Source: Tragulus kanchil
Lineage: Eukaryota; Chordata; Mammalia; Artiodactyla; Tragulidae
DNA: 64,000 nucleotides
Assembly: GCA_022376925.1 (NCBI GenBank)
Contig: JAIOJX010000028.1
Location: 71,327,001 to 71,391,000 of the forward strand
Reading direction: 5' to 3'
Every line of letters begins with the position of its first letter. Within the stretch, counting starts at the first letter, position 1. The position numbers were made by a program, and so were the translations under genes. Of the stretch, positions 34,546-46,251 are shown piece by piece. The notes below the pieces were generated by a model that saw only the letters and a list, made by a program, of their open reading frames with translations, was not told the origin of the DNA and ran no database searches.

Positions 34546-37189
34546 GAAAAAACTTGTGTGGAGTGAAGGAGCAAACTCTGCTGGATTTTGACAGGAGAGT
34601 ATTCTAGGCAGAGGAAACAGTACGTTCTAAATCCTGTGATAAGAAAGACTGTGGCATCTTAGGGGAGCATCAGAAACAGGGAGCAGAGTAATAACAGCAC
34701 GGGTTATATATTGAAAGAAAAAACTAGAGGCCCATAAAGCAGTAAGCAGGCTAGTATGGTAATCCAAGCAAAAAGTGAACTTGGATTACTGAAATAAACT
34801 TGGATTCCGATTTGGACATGATACGTTGGAAGTGCTTGGACACTTAAGACTCCAGGAAGCTTCTGAAGGGTTGGTGGGGTTCTCGTCTGCAGGCACAAAC
34901 GATGGGCACTGAGGGCACAAAAGAACCTGCTGCTTCTGCTGCAGTCCCAAAGAACACTCTTCATAAAGGAGGAAATGAGTTGATAGCATGAAAGTGAGAA
35001 GAGATACAGCCCAAGGAAAAAGGATAGACAAGAGACAACCAAAAGAGAATAAATTGAGATTTTCTGTATCTTCTCTCCTCTCCTACCATCCTTAATATTT
35101 ACTGTTTACTGAAAATAGTGGTGAATTCTTCTTATTCAGTTTCTGGAGTCTCAATGGCATCTCAGGAGATTTACTGCAAAGAATTTGACATTTGGAATTA
35201 TAATGTATACATATTGGTAAATAGAAAATGAACCAAGCGTTGACTGTAACAAACAGTAACAAGCTGACATAGTCTGGTGGGCCTGTGCATCACACTGTTC
35301 AAGCAGCGCTGGGGCTAATTGGGATCACTAGCTTATTTTCTTTCTGCCAGGGTGTATGCCCCTCTTTATGAGACAGGATAAGCTTCTTCTGTATTCAGAA
35401 GGAATTTGTGCTTGTCTCTTTCATGTTTAAGTGTCTGAGTTTTCTCAAGGTCATTCACTATAATCACCTCCGTAGATCTACAAACTTAACTGTCTCCTTT
35501 CTGTAGTTCTTTCCCTTTCCTCAACCAGCCTGCTAATTATTAGGTAGAGTGTAATAAGAAGAATCAGGTTAAGTATCAGGTTAAATTCTAGTAACAGGTT
35601 GCTCAGCCTGAAGAAAACACTGTAAGAACTAGGAAAGAAAAGAGGACTATAAATACAACTTTATGCATACATAATGTCTCCTTTTAATACACCTAAATAA
35701 AATTGAACAGAGCCATCTAGAGGGTGAAATCGTGCTCATTTTCTTTCCAAATCGTTTATGATAGTTTGTTCTGGTAATGAGTTGGATGACTCTGAATTTG
35801 AGAATTACAGATAAACCTATGTCATAGGTTTTAAAAGTAACTTTGATTACTGAAATAAACTTGATTCGATTTGGACATGATACGTTGGAAGTGCTTGGAC
35901 ACTTAAGACTCCAGGAAGCTTCTGAAGGGTTGGTGGGGTTCTCGTCTGCAGGCACAAACGATGGGCACTGAGGGCACAAAAGAACCTGCTGCTTCTGCTG
36001 CAGTCCCAAAGAACACTCTTCATAAAGGAGGAAATGAGTTGATAGCATGAAAGTGAGAAGAGATACAGCCCAAGGAAAAAGGATAGACAAGAGACAACCA
36101 AAAGAGAATAAATTGAGATTTTCTGTATCTTCTCCTCTCCTACCATCCTTAATATTTACTGTTTACTGAAAATAGTGGTGAATTCTTCTTATTCAGTTTC
36201 TGGAGTCTCAATGGCATCTCAGGAGATTTACTGCAAAGAATTTGACATTTGGAATTATAATGTATACATATTGGTAAATAGAAAATGAACCAAGCGTTGA
36301 CTGTAACAAACAGTAACAAGCTGACATAGTCTGGTGGGCCTGTGCATCACACTGTTCAAGCAGCGCTGGGGCTAATTGGGATCACTAGCTTATTTTCTTT
36401 CTGCCAGGGTGTATGCCCCTCTTTATGAGACAGGATAAGCTTCTTCTGTATTCAGAAGGAATTTGTGCTTGTCTCTTTCATGTTTAAGTGTCTGAGTTTT
36501 CTCAAGGTCATTCACTATAATCACCTCCGTAGATCTACAAACTTAACTGTCTCCTTTCTGTAGTTCTTTCCCTTTCCTCAACCAGCCTGCTAATTATTAG
36601 GTAGAGTGTAATAAGAAGAATCAGGTTAAGTATCAGGTTAAATTCTAGTAACAGGTTGCTCAGCCTGAAGAAAACACTGTAAGAACTAGGAAAGAAAAGA
36701 GGACTATAAATACAACTTTATGCATACATAATGTCTCCTTTTAATACACCTAAATAAAATTGAACAGAGCCATCTAGAGGGTGAAATCGTGCTCATTTTC
36801 TTTCCAAATCGTTTATGATAGTTTGTTCTGGTAATGAGTTGGATGACTCTGAATTTGAGAATTACAGATAAACCTATGTCATAGGTATTAATTTGCATCC
36901 ATAAATTCAGGAGAATTGAGAATCAACTTTCCAGGCTGCAATGTAAAATAACCATCCATTATTTGGGAACTTTTCCACCAAGTTCCAGATGGTCTTATAT
37001 AAGAATGAAATAAAGACCAGTAGAAATCTTAATCACTGAAAACAATAACAGGACCCTTGTACATGTGACTTCTAATTTTAAAAAATTATCTCTGAAACTA
37101 ATGAATGGAAATCTAGCAAAGTCCTTATTTAGTCGTTGATGACTATCTTAATGCTTATTTTGTTTTCTGGGAATATAATAATGTAACTT
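34546..37189. other. Unassigned sequence, mostly duplication 11
   Basis: No gene recognised. The 147-aa open frame at 35647-36090 (minus) reads across changed repeat copies and has no recognisable domain. Confidence 0.45.
34784..36886. repeat. Tandem near-identical duplication 11 (about 1.05 kb x2)
   Basis: 34784-35829 is repeated at 35845-36886 (offset 1057-1061). The copies differ by single-base indels near the start (34803-34808 versus 35863-35866) and a 2-bp TC indel near 35075 versus 36131. A 15-bp filler separates them. Confidence 0.95.
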
Positions 37190-39096
37190 TTCTTAAATTT
37201 TCATCTTGATATAATTTCAGGCTTATAGAGAAAGTTATTCAAATAATATAGTTCCCATATAACTTTTGCTTAGTTTCCCCTGAAGTATTTTACATAATCG
37301 TAGGACTGTTATCAAAGTCAAGAAACAAACGTCTGTACAGTACTATTTACTTAGCTACAGACTTTGATTCAGGTTTTATCAGCTTTTCCACTAGCTTCGT
37401 TTTTCTCTTTGGAGACCTCATCTGGGCCCCCCATTGCATTAGTTAACATTTCTTAGTCCAGTCTGTGTTTAATCTGTGCAGTTCTTCAGTCTTCCCTTCT
37501 CTTTCATGACCTTGTCACTTTCTAAGAGTACTAGTCAGTGATTTTGTAAAATGTCCATTAATTTGGGTGTGTCCATTGCTTTTTCATGATTCTATTTGTG
37601 GTTATGTATTTTTGGCAGGAATATAACAAAAGTTACATACCCTCCTTAATAACATACCATGATACCCATGGTATCAGGGGATATGTGATGTCCACATGCA
37701 CTATTCCTCGGGAGGTTAACATGGATCACTTGGTTGAGGTGGTGTCATCTAGATTATTCTACTAAAAAGTTACTTTTTCCCCTCTATAGTTAATGTATAT
37801 TTGGGAGGAGATAATTTCAACTATGCAAATATCCCTGTTTTTTCTCAAACTTTTTCCCATTAATTTTATAATTCATAGCCCATCTTGCTTGCAGCAATTA
37901 CTGCTTTTGTATTTTAGTGGTGAGTTTTTCCATTTTCTTTCCTCTCTGTTAATCAGAACATTTCTTTAAGGAAAAATTATATTTCAGAATGTTCTTTAAA
38001 TTCAGGAGAATTGAGAATCAACTTTCCAGGCTGCAATGTAAAATAACCATCCATTATTTGGGAACTTTTCCACCAAGTTCCAGATGGTCTTATATAAGAA
38101 TGAAATAAAGACCAGTAGAAATCTTAATCACTGAAAACAATAACAGGACCCTTGTACATGTGACTTCTAATTTTAAAAAATTATCTCTGAAACTAATGAA
38201 TGGAAATCTAGCAAAGTCCTTATTTAGTCGTTGATGACTATCTTAATGCTTATTTTGTTTTCTGGGAATATAATAATGTAACTTTTCTTAAATTTTCATC
38301 TTGATATAATTTCAGGCTTATAGAGAAAGTTATTCAAATAATATAGTTCCCATATAACTTTTGCTTAGTTTCCCCTGAAGTATTTTACATAATCGTAGGA
38401 CTGTTATCAAAGTCAAGAAACAAACGTCTGTACAGTACTATTTACTTAGCTACAGACTTTGATTCAGGTTTTATCAGCTTTTCCACTAGCTTCGTTTTTC
38501 TCTTTGGAGACCTCATCTGGGCCCCCCATTGCATTAGTTAACATTTCTTAGTCCAGTCTGTGTTTAATCTGTGCAGTTCTTCAGTCTTCCCTTCTCTTTC
38601 ATGACCTTGTCACTTTCTAAGAGTACTAGTCAGTGATTTTGTAAAATGTCCATTAATTTGGGTGTGTCCATTGCTTTTTCATGATTCTATTTGTGGTTAT
38701 GTATTTTTGGCAGGAATATAACAAAAGTTACATACCCTCCTTAATAACATACCATGATACCCATGGTATCAGGGGATATGTGATGTCCACATGCACTATT
38801 CCTCGGGAGGTTAACATGGATCACTTGGTTGAGGTGGTGTCATCTAGATTATTCTACTAAAAAGTTACTTTTTCCCCTCTATAGTTAATGTATATTTGGG
38901 AGGAGATAATTTCAACTATGCAAATATCCCTGTTTTTTCTCAAACTTTTTCCCATTAATTTTATAATTCATAGCCCATCTTGCTTGCAGCAATTACTGCT
39001 TTTGTATTTTAGTGGTGAGTTTTTCCATTTTCTTTCCTCTCTGTTAATCAGAACATTTCTTTAAGGAAAAATTATATTTCAGAATGTTCTTTAAAT
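36902..39096. repeat. Tandem near-identical duplication 12 (1.10 kb x2)
   Basis: 36902-38001 is repeated at 37997-39096 (offset 1095). The copies abut, sharing TAAAT. It begins 15 bp after duplication 11 ends and covers the 3' end of an antisense L1. Confidence 0.95.
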
Positions 39097-40065
39097 GAAA
39101 TTAAACAAGTAGCCTTTTAGGTCTGGCTTCTTTCTCCTAGTAGAATGTACTTGAGGTTCATGCCTTTGTTGCCGCAGAACAGTATTCCTTGTGTGATGCA
39201 TCATTGTTTGGTCTGCATTAAGTCTTTGAAGGAAATGTGGGTTGTTTCCAGTTTGGATGATTATTTATAAAACTGCTATAAACATTCATGTGCAAGTCTC
39301 TGTGTAAGCACATATTTGTACTTATCTTAGAGAAATACCTAGGTGTGGAGGGACTCAATCAAATGCTAAATACATGTTCAATTTTTTAAGAAACTGCCAA
39401 ACTGTTTTCCAAACCCGATGTACCATTTTACATTCCCACTAGTAATTAATGAATTTGTTAGTCTGCACATCAGCAGTGATGGATACTGATGTTTAAAAAA
39501 AAAAAGAAAAAGCAATTAGCCATCTTAGTAAGTCTATATGGGTATCTTACTGTGATTTTTACTTGCATTTTCCTATTACTATTGAATTTGATCAGGTTTT
39601 AAGATGTTTTGCACTATTCATGTATCTTCTTTGGTGAAGTATGTCTTCAGATTTTTACCCATTTTCTTTCACTGGGCTGTTTTTCCTTAATATTGAGTTC
39701 TAAAAGTTTTTTTTAAAAAAATATTTTTTGGATACAATTCTTTGTCCAGTATATGATTTGCAGATATTTTTCCAGTTTGTTACTTGTTTTTCCATTCTAT
39801 GAACAGTGTCCTTAAGTAGAGTAGGGATTTTTTTTGATAAATTCTAATTCATTCTTTTCTTTTATGGATTGTGCTTTTTGGTTTGATGTCAAAAGACTCT
39901 TTATCTAGACTGATGTCACAAAAACTTTCTCTTTTACTGACTTTTAGAAATTTTAGATAGAGATTTAAGATCCATTTTGAGTTAATATTTGCATCAAGTG
40001 TGAGGTGTGGGCCAAGGTTCTTCTTTTTATATATATATGGATAATTTCAGCCATTTATTTTTTAA
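37190..40065 (-). mobile_element. Older L1 (L1M-type) LINE, antisense, internally duplicated
   Basis: The 3' UTR-like start (37195-38000: ATTTCAGGCTTATAGAG, GCCCCCCATTGCATTAG) is followed from 39096 by antisense ORF2-flank sequence (GCTATAAACATTCATGTGC at 39276-39294, CATTCCCACTAG at 39431-39442). Duplication 12 repeats its first kilobase. Confidence 0.78.
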
Positions 40066-40104
40066 ATACAAGCCTGCTTTTCCTCATTTTTAACTTTATT
40101 TCTT

Positions 40105-40700
40105 CAGTTAAAATCATTCAATGACTTTCCTTCACCCACAGGACAAAATTCATGCCACTGAATATAGAAATTCAAGGTGTGAACAATTGGCCAGCACTTA
40201 CAACATATCTTTAGTCTTATCTCCTGCCTTTTCTGCCTCTTAGTTTATATTCTATTGTTTTGCAATTGTTTCTATTGCAGTGAATCATTGATTGATCCCG
40301 TATTTGATCATATTTAGCTACAATCCCTCTTTTTCCTGCACCCTCATCACCCTTTACTCAGCCAGCAAATTTGACTTATGAGGGATGGCTCAACTTATAT
40401 GAAAATTTTCTTCATCTTTTTACTGGTAGATATCTATACCACACTTAACATGTTATGCTATAATTGCATTTATATGTATGGGGCAGAAGTCTGTTTTCCT
40501 AACTCTTACACCATATTAGGACCTCTGCACTCCTTGACATTGACCCTGAGTTTCTTCTGGGACAGTCCCACCAGTTAGCTGCAGCAATGCATCTGCACTG
40601 TCTTCTACCCCTGATGGGGCCCCCTCTTACCTTCATACTTCCTTCCCACTGCCCTTGTAAGGAAGGGCTTCAGCCACTGCCCATCAGTAGAGAAAGCTAT
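40105..40700 (+). mobile_element. L2 LINE fragment, 5' of a SINE insertion
   Basis: CAATGACTTTCCTTCACCCA, GGACAAAATTCATGCC, ATTCAAGGTGTGAACAATTG and TCTTATCTCCTGCC follow the L2 3' coding-to-UTR order. Confidence 0.6.
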
Positions 40701-40722
40701 CATGGCATTCATTTGCTTTCTT

Positions 40723-41061
40723 TTCTTTTTTTTTTTTTGAAGATTTATTTATTTATTTATTTATTTTGGTGGGGGGTGGGGTGGGGAGGGAGGGGATCAG
40801 GTGGGCCACCTCTATTGGTCTTTCATTTGTCCATTTTCATCCATCTTTGTTCTTTGGCCCGTGTGGGCCTCCCATCGCGGTGACCTCTGTTGTCGCAGAG
40901 CACTGGCTCTGGGCGCATGCGCTCTAGAGCTCCAGCTCGGTAATTGGACACATCAGTCCAGCCGCTCTGCGGCACGTGGAATCTTCCCAGGCCAGGGATC
41001 GAACCGGCGCCCCTTGCACTGCAAGGCAGTGTCTTTACCCACTGGACCACCAGGGAAGTCC
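40723..41061 (-). mobile_element. Young tRNA-Glu-derived T+ SINE, antisense
   Basis: The + strand shows poly-T, GAAGA(TTTA)n, a G-rich block (40768-40798), then the antisense body and tRNA head ending GACCACCAGGGAAGTC. The 13-bp target-site duplication CATTTGCTTTCTT lies at 40710-40722 and 41062-41074. It splits an L2. Confidence 0.94.
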
Positions 41062-41079
41062 CATTTGCTTTCTTAATTT

Positions 41080-41395
41080 GAGTTAAAATGACTCTGAATT
41101 TCATATTTAAAAAGGGCTAAAACTCTAGGATACTCTAGGATATGGCCACCCCATATTCTCCACTTAATTTTCTATTATAGCTTCAACTCATTCTCCTCGC
41201 AAACTCCCTCTTCCCAAATTTCCCACATATACCTCCTGATATATATTTTTAAAATTACTTTTGGATACAGGGGGAAATTCTGTGATGCACTGGAATGGAG
41301 ATTTGGCGAGGCTGTGATCTGTTGGATAGTCTTTATTTATTGTGGTGCCTAGCATATAGTAAACACTAAGTATATATGAATGAAGGAAAATTGTA
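41080..41395 (+). mobile_element. L2 LINE fragment, 3' of the SINE
   Basis: The end GTGGTGCCTAGCATATAGTA, AACACTAAGTATATATGAAT resembles the last part of L2. It continues the fragment on the other side of the SINE. Confidence 0.5.
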
Positions 41396-44064
41396 AGAAA
41401 GGAGAGAAAGGAAGGAAAGCATAGGGGTAGAATAAAAAGAAGAGAAAAAAGGAAGAGCGTAAAGTGAAGAAGGAGCCTAATTTTTCAAGGACTTCAAGCC
41501 CATTTCTAAATTCGAGCATTAACTAATGTCAGTTACATCTGTATGCAATTGGTAGCTTTTCTCACAATTGTTTTTCTCTGTACTTTTGCACTTTCTCCTT
41601 CTGAATAGCAATCATATTTTCGCTATTTTTCTCCTATGAAATTTTAACTATATATATATATATATACATATATATATAACATTTTAGTTATTTAGGAACA
41701 TGTCTTTTTCTACTATACTAGAATCAGCTTCAAGATAAGACCACATTACCTGGTCTCTATCTTATATAACACTCAATCTTAACTTCAAAATGAGTGAAGA
41801 AATACAGTAGTGTGTTTCCTCAGCCTGAGAAATAAAAGTAGACATAACTTAGCCACTCATGATTGAGATACAGCCACAGAATGATGTGAATTTATTGACA
41901 TTTTTATTAGGTTACATCAATCACCATGAGTGAATTTATTCATTTTCCACTCCTCACAAATGTCAGCCAAAGGCGTCAGTGATTTCTTTTTTTCTTTTCA
42001 TTCAGATGCAATGGCTGTTTCAGGATTCTTAGGCCTGAAAATAATGCATTGACCTTTCCCCCAAACATTAATGGTATGATTCCTTTGAAATAAGGTCAGT
42101 TTTCATTTTGGCATAACCATATATTATATGAGACACACTATTGTATTTGGTATAGCAATCCATAAGTACAAAAAGCTATAGCACCTCTGTGACTTTGTCA
42201 CTATTTCATATCCCTAATTACAGAAGGATTCCATTTACACTGGAATGAAAGTATGAAAAATACCTTCCATTAGCTAGAGTTTCTATGATTTAATGATTTC
42301 TTTAATATAGATTAGATCTCATTGTAACAAATCTCAGGATATTCCCTAGGGAAAATAAGTCTGGAGAGAAAGTGTAAGGCTTCTGGAAAAACTCAAGGAA
42401 TAAGAGGGGATACTTAAAAAAAAGGAAGATTTAAGGTGGACCTTAGGAGAATTTCTTAGTTTGTTCCAAGCAATGGAGAAACTGTTTCCATAAAATAAGA
42501 TGTAAAATTAATACAATTATTTCTTTCATGTTAGCTAAATAAATTTACTAAAACAAAAACAAAAGCCTCCCTTATGTCAATTATAATGTTCCAAAATTTT
42601 CTACCTCAATGATACAGTGTTTCTGGATCAAACAGGCGATTGGTGATAGACTCAGAAACTATTTCACACTAAGTACCTCCAAGTAAAAAAAAAAACTTAG
42701 AAGACTGCATTTGTCTATGGTGAATGTTTTAATTATACAGTTTGTACAGTTAAAATTGTTGTTTTTAATAAGATAGGCCAAATGAATCAGTTGCTCAAAC
42801 TTAAATAATGCGACCAATTCTTTGATAACAGTTCCCAGATTTTAATTACAAGAGAAATTGATTGCTAAGGAAGCCCACCTTTAGTCTAAAAAATACAGTA
42901 GTGTGTTTCCTCAGCCTGAGAAATAAAAGTAGACATAACTTAGCCACTCATGATTGAGATACAGCCACAGAATGATGTGAATTTATTGACATTTTTATTA
43001 GGTTACATCAATCACCATGAGTGAATTTATTCATTTTCCACTCCTCACAAATGTCAGCCAAAGGCGTCAGTGATTTCTTTTTTTCTTTTCATTCAGATGC
43101 AATGGCTGTTTCAGGATTCTTAGGCCTGAAAATAATGCATTGACCTTTCCCCCAAACATTAATGGTATGATTCCTTTGAAATAAGGTCAGTTTTCATTTT
43201 GGCATAACCATATATTATATGAGACACACTATTGTATTTGGTATAGCAATCCATAAGTACAAAAAGCTATAGCACCTCTGTGACTTTGTCACTATTTCAT
43301 ATCCCTAATTACAGAAGGATTCCATTTACACTGGAATGAAAGTATGAAAAATACCTTCCATTAGCTAGAGTTTCTATGATTTAATGATTTCTTTAATATA
43401 GATTAGATCTCATTGTAACAAATCTCAGGATATTCCCTAGGGAAAATAAGTCTGGAGAGAAAGTGTAAGGCTTCTGGAAAAACTCAAGGAATAAGAGGGG
43501 ATACTTAAAAAAAAGGAAGATTTAAGGTGGACCTTAGGAGAATTTCTTAGTTTGTTCCAAGCAATGGAGAAACTGTTTCCATAAAATAAGATGTAAAATT
43601 AATACAATTATTTCTTTCATGTTAGCTAAATAAATTTACTAAAACAAAAACAAAAGCCTCCCTTATGTCAATTATAATGTTCCAAAATTTTCTACCTCAA
43701 TGATACAGTGTTTCTGGATCAAACAGGCGATTGGTGATAGACTCAGAAACTATTTCACACTAAGTACCTCCAAGTAAAAAAAAAAACTTAGAAGACTGCA
43801 TTTGTCTATGGTGAATGTTTTAATTATACAGTTTGTACAGTTAAAATTGTTGTTTTTAATAAGATAGGCCAAATGAATCAGTTGCTCAAACTTAAATAAT
43901 GCGACCAATTCTTTGATAACAGTTCCCAGATTTTAATTACAAGAGAAATTGATTGCTAAGGAAGCCCACCCTTTAGTCTAATTACAGGAACCTATTCTTC
44001 TGAGAACTGGATAGGAAAGAGGAAGAAAATATTGGTAGAGAAGCTGGTATGGAGAGAGCAAACC
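41396..44064. other. Unassigned sequence, mostly duplication 13
   Basis: A (TA)n microsatellite lies at 41648-41678 and a purine-rich stretch at 41395-41470. No gene recognised. Confidence 0.5.
41800..43981. repeat. Tandem near-identical duplication 13 (1.09 kb x2)
   Basis: 41800-42889 is repeated at 42891-43981 (offset 1091-1092), differing by one C near the end (42878 versus 43970). The unit contains no recognised element. Confidence 0.95.
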
Positions 44065-44286
44065 CCTGATGCCAAGAACTGACTCACTGGAAAAGACCCT
44101 GATGCTGGGAAAAGTTGAGGATAGGAGGAGAAGGGGGCAGCAGAGGATGAGATGGTTGGACGAAATCATTGACTCGGTGGACATGAGTTTGAACAAACTC
44201 AGAGAGATGGTAAAAGACAGGAAAACCTGGCATGCTACAGTCCATGCAAAGAGTCAGACATGACTGAATGACGGAACAACAACAGC
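44065..44286 (+). mobile_element. BovB LINE 3' end
   Basis: GACTCACTGGAAAAGACCCT, GATGCTGGGAAAAG, GACATGAGTTTGAACAAAC and the end ATGACTGAATGACGGAACAA are BovB 3' sequence. The short open frame at 44069-44263 is the C-terminal part of the dead RTE ORF. Confidence 0.9.
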
Positions 44287-44477
44287 CTGGGGAGGAAACA
44301 GATTTCCAAGTTGTGAAGCACAGAGAGGCTCAAACAAGAAGAAAATAATAAGGTGCATACCAAGACACATTATAATTAAAATGGCAAAAATTCTATGTAA
44401 AGAGAGACTCAAAAGGAGCAAGAGCAAAGATAGTGGTTACATACACTATGGAATCTAGTAGGACGGTCATGATAACA

Positions 44478-44801
44478 CATGCAGTGAACTCATGGAAAAA
44501 CAGACAGAGAATAGACATATGGACATTGTGGGAAAGGAACAGTGGGTGGGAGGCATGGAGGGAGTAACATGGAAACCTATACTGTCATGTGTGGAAAAGA
44601 TAGCTATTGTCATTGTGCTAAGGGAATAGGAGTGCCTACAATGGCTTGGTGCGATGGTCCGGAGGGATGGGATGGGCAGACCTGGGAAGGGGGGGACCAG
44701 GGATATGCATATGACTGATCTGGAAACATACATGTCGGTGAACAACAAAACTCTGTAAAACCTTTAAAATAAAGAATTAAAAAAAAAAAAAAAAAAAAAA
44801 A
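44478..44801 (+). mobile_element. L1 LINE 3' UTR with poly-A (second copy of most of it 45677-45906)
   Basis: GAACTCATGGAAAAACAGAC, ATGGAAACCTATACTG and GATAGCTATTG match the order of artiodactyl L1 3' UTRs. The end GTGAACAACAAAACTCTG plus AATAAAG and poly-A is shared with the copy at 54391-54511. Confidence 0.7.
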
Positions 44802-44814
44802 CCTCCCATGAGAC

Positions 44815-44876
44815 AATCAACTAACATATTATCTGCAGCAACTTTGCAGGCCAGCAAAGAATGGCAAGATATATTA
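44815..44876 (+). mobile_element. L1 ORF1 C-terminal fragment
   Basis: The translation TNILSAATLQASKEWQDIL matches the C-terminal domain of L1 ORF1p (human relative: LSAETLQARREW). Interrupted at once by a Bov-A. Second copy at 45921-45982. Confidence 0.65.
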
Positions 44877-44879
44877 AGT

Positions 44880-45002
44880 GTGTGCATGTTCAGTCATGTC
44901 CAACTCTTGGCGACCTCATGGAGCTTGCCAGGCTCCTCTGTCCCAGGGATTTTCCAGGCAAGAATACTGAAGTGGGTTGCCATTTCCTACTCCATGGCAG
45001 AC
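44880..45002 (-). mobile_element. Bov-A SINE, antisense (second copy 45986-46108)
   Basis: The complement of the Bov-A body: TGTCCAACTCTTGGCGACC, GGCAAGAATACTGAAGTGGG, CATTTCCTACTCCATGG. Confidence 0.87.
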
Positions 45003-45244
45003 CTCTTCTACTAGTCATCAGGCCAACATGAGCACTGGGACACCCTAGAACCCAAATCCAGCTGTGTGAAGAATAGGCCTCATCCATCAGCAGACCAACA
45101 ACAACTCTAATCCCTGGGCCCTGCAGCTAGGCCCCAATGCTCCTTTTTTCACCTGTAGGCCAGGCCTCCCAGGGTCCCCTACACAGCTGCCTCATGACCC
45201 AGCCCCACTAATCTCCCAAGACTGAAAGCTTTCCAGAAAATAGA

Positions 45245-45600
45245 TATAGAGGGAACATACCTAAACAGAATAAAGGTATATATAATAAACCCATAGCTAA
45301 CATTGTACTCAAATTTGAAAAGCTGAAAGCATTTCCTGTAAGATCAGGAACAAGATAAAGATGGCCATTCTTGACATTTTACTTAACATAGTATTAGAAG
45401 TCCTAGCCACAATAATCAGACAAGTAAAAGAAATAAAAGCAAACCGAATTGAAATGAAAGAACTGAAACTGTCACTGTTTGCAGATGATGTGATACCGTA
45501 TACAGAAAATCCCCAAGAGGCCATGAAAACCAACTGGAGCACATCAGTGAATTCAATAAAGTTGCAAATACAAAATGTAAAGAAATATATTTCACTTTTA
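45245..45600 (+). mobile_element. L1 ORF2 reverse-transcriptase fragment (copies 46351-46708 and 47511-47868)
   Basis: The translation of 45361-45540 contains NIVLEVLATIIRQVKEIK and KLSLFADDVIPYTENPQEA, the catalytic FADD region of L1 ORF2p. Stops upstream and a frame change in copy 1 (one A lost near 45526) show decay. The three copies arise from duplications 14 and 15. Confidence 0.85.
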
Positions 45601-46251
45601 AAAGAATTAAACTTATTTACGAGATAGACATATGAATGTGGAACCCGGGGTGGGTGGGAAGGCAGGGGGAGGGGGGGTAACATGGAAACCTATACTGTCA
45701 TGTGTGGAAAAGATAGCTATTGTCATTGTGCTAAGGGAATAGGAGTGCCTACAATGGCTTGGTGCGATGGTCCGGAGGGATGGGATGGGCAGACCTGGGA
45801 AGGGGGGGACCAGGGATATGCATATGACTGATCTGGAAACATACATGTCGGTGAACAACAAAACTCTGTAAAACCTTTAAAATAAAGAATTAAAAAAAAA
45901 AAAAAAACCTCCCATGAGACAATCAACTAACATATTATCTGCAGCAACTTTGCAGGCCAGCAAAGAATGGCAAGATATATTAAGTGTGTGCATGTTCAGT
46001 CATGTCCAACTCTTGGCGACCTCATGGAGCTTGCCAGGCTCCTCTGTCCCAGGGATTTTCCAGGCAAGAATACTGAAGTGGGTTGCCATTTCCTACTCCA
46101 TGGCAGACCTCTTCTACTAGTCATCAGGCCAACATGAGCACTGGGACACCCTAGAACCCAAATCCAGCTGTGTGAAGAATAGGCCTCATCCATCAGCAGA
46201 CCAACAACAACTCTAATCCCTGGGCCCTGCAGCTAGGCCCCAATGCTCCTT

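Noticed and set aside
35647..36090. 147-residue frame on - strand
   Set aside because: It exists only because the two copies of duplication 11 are joined; neither copy alone supports it.
45361..45627. Functional L1 ORF2
   Set aside because: Only about 80 codons around the FADD motif are open; the rest is missing or broken.
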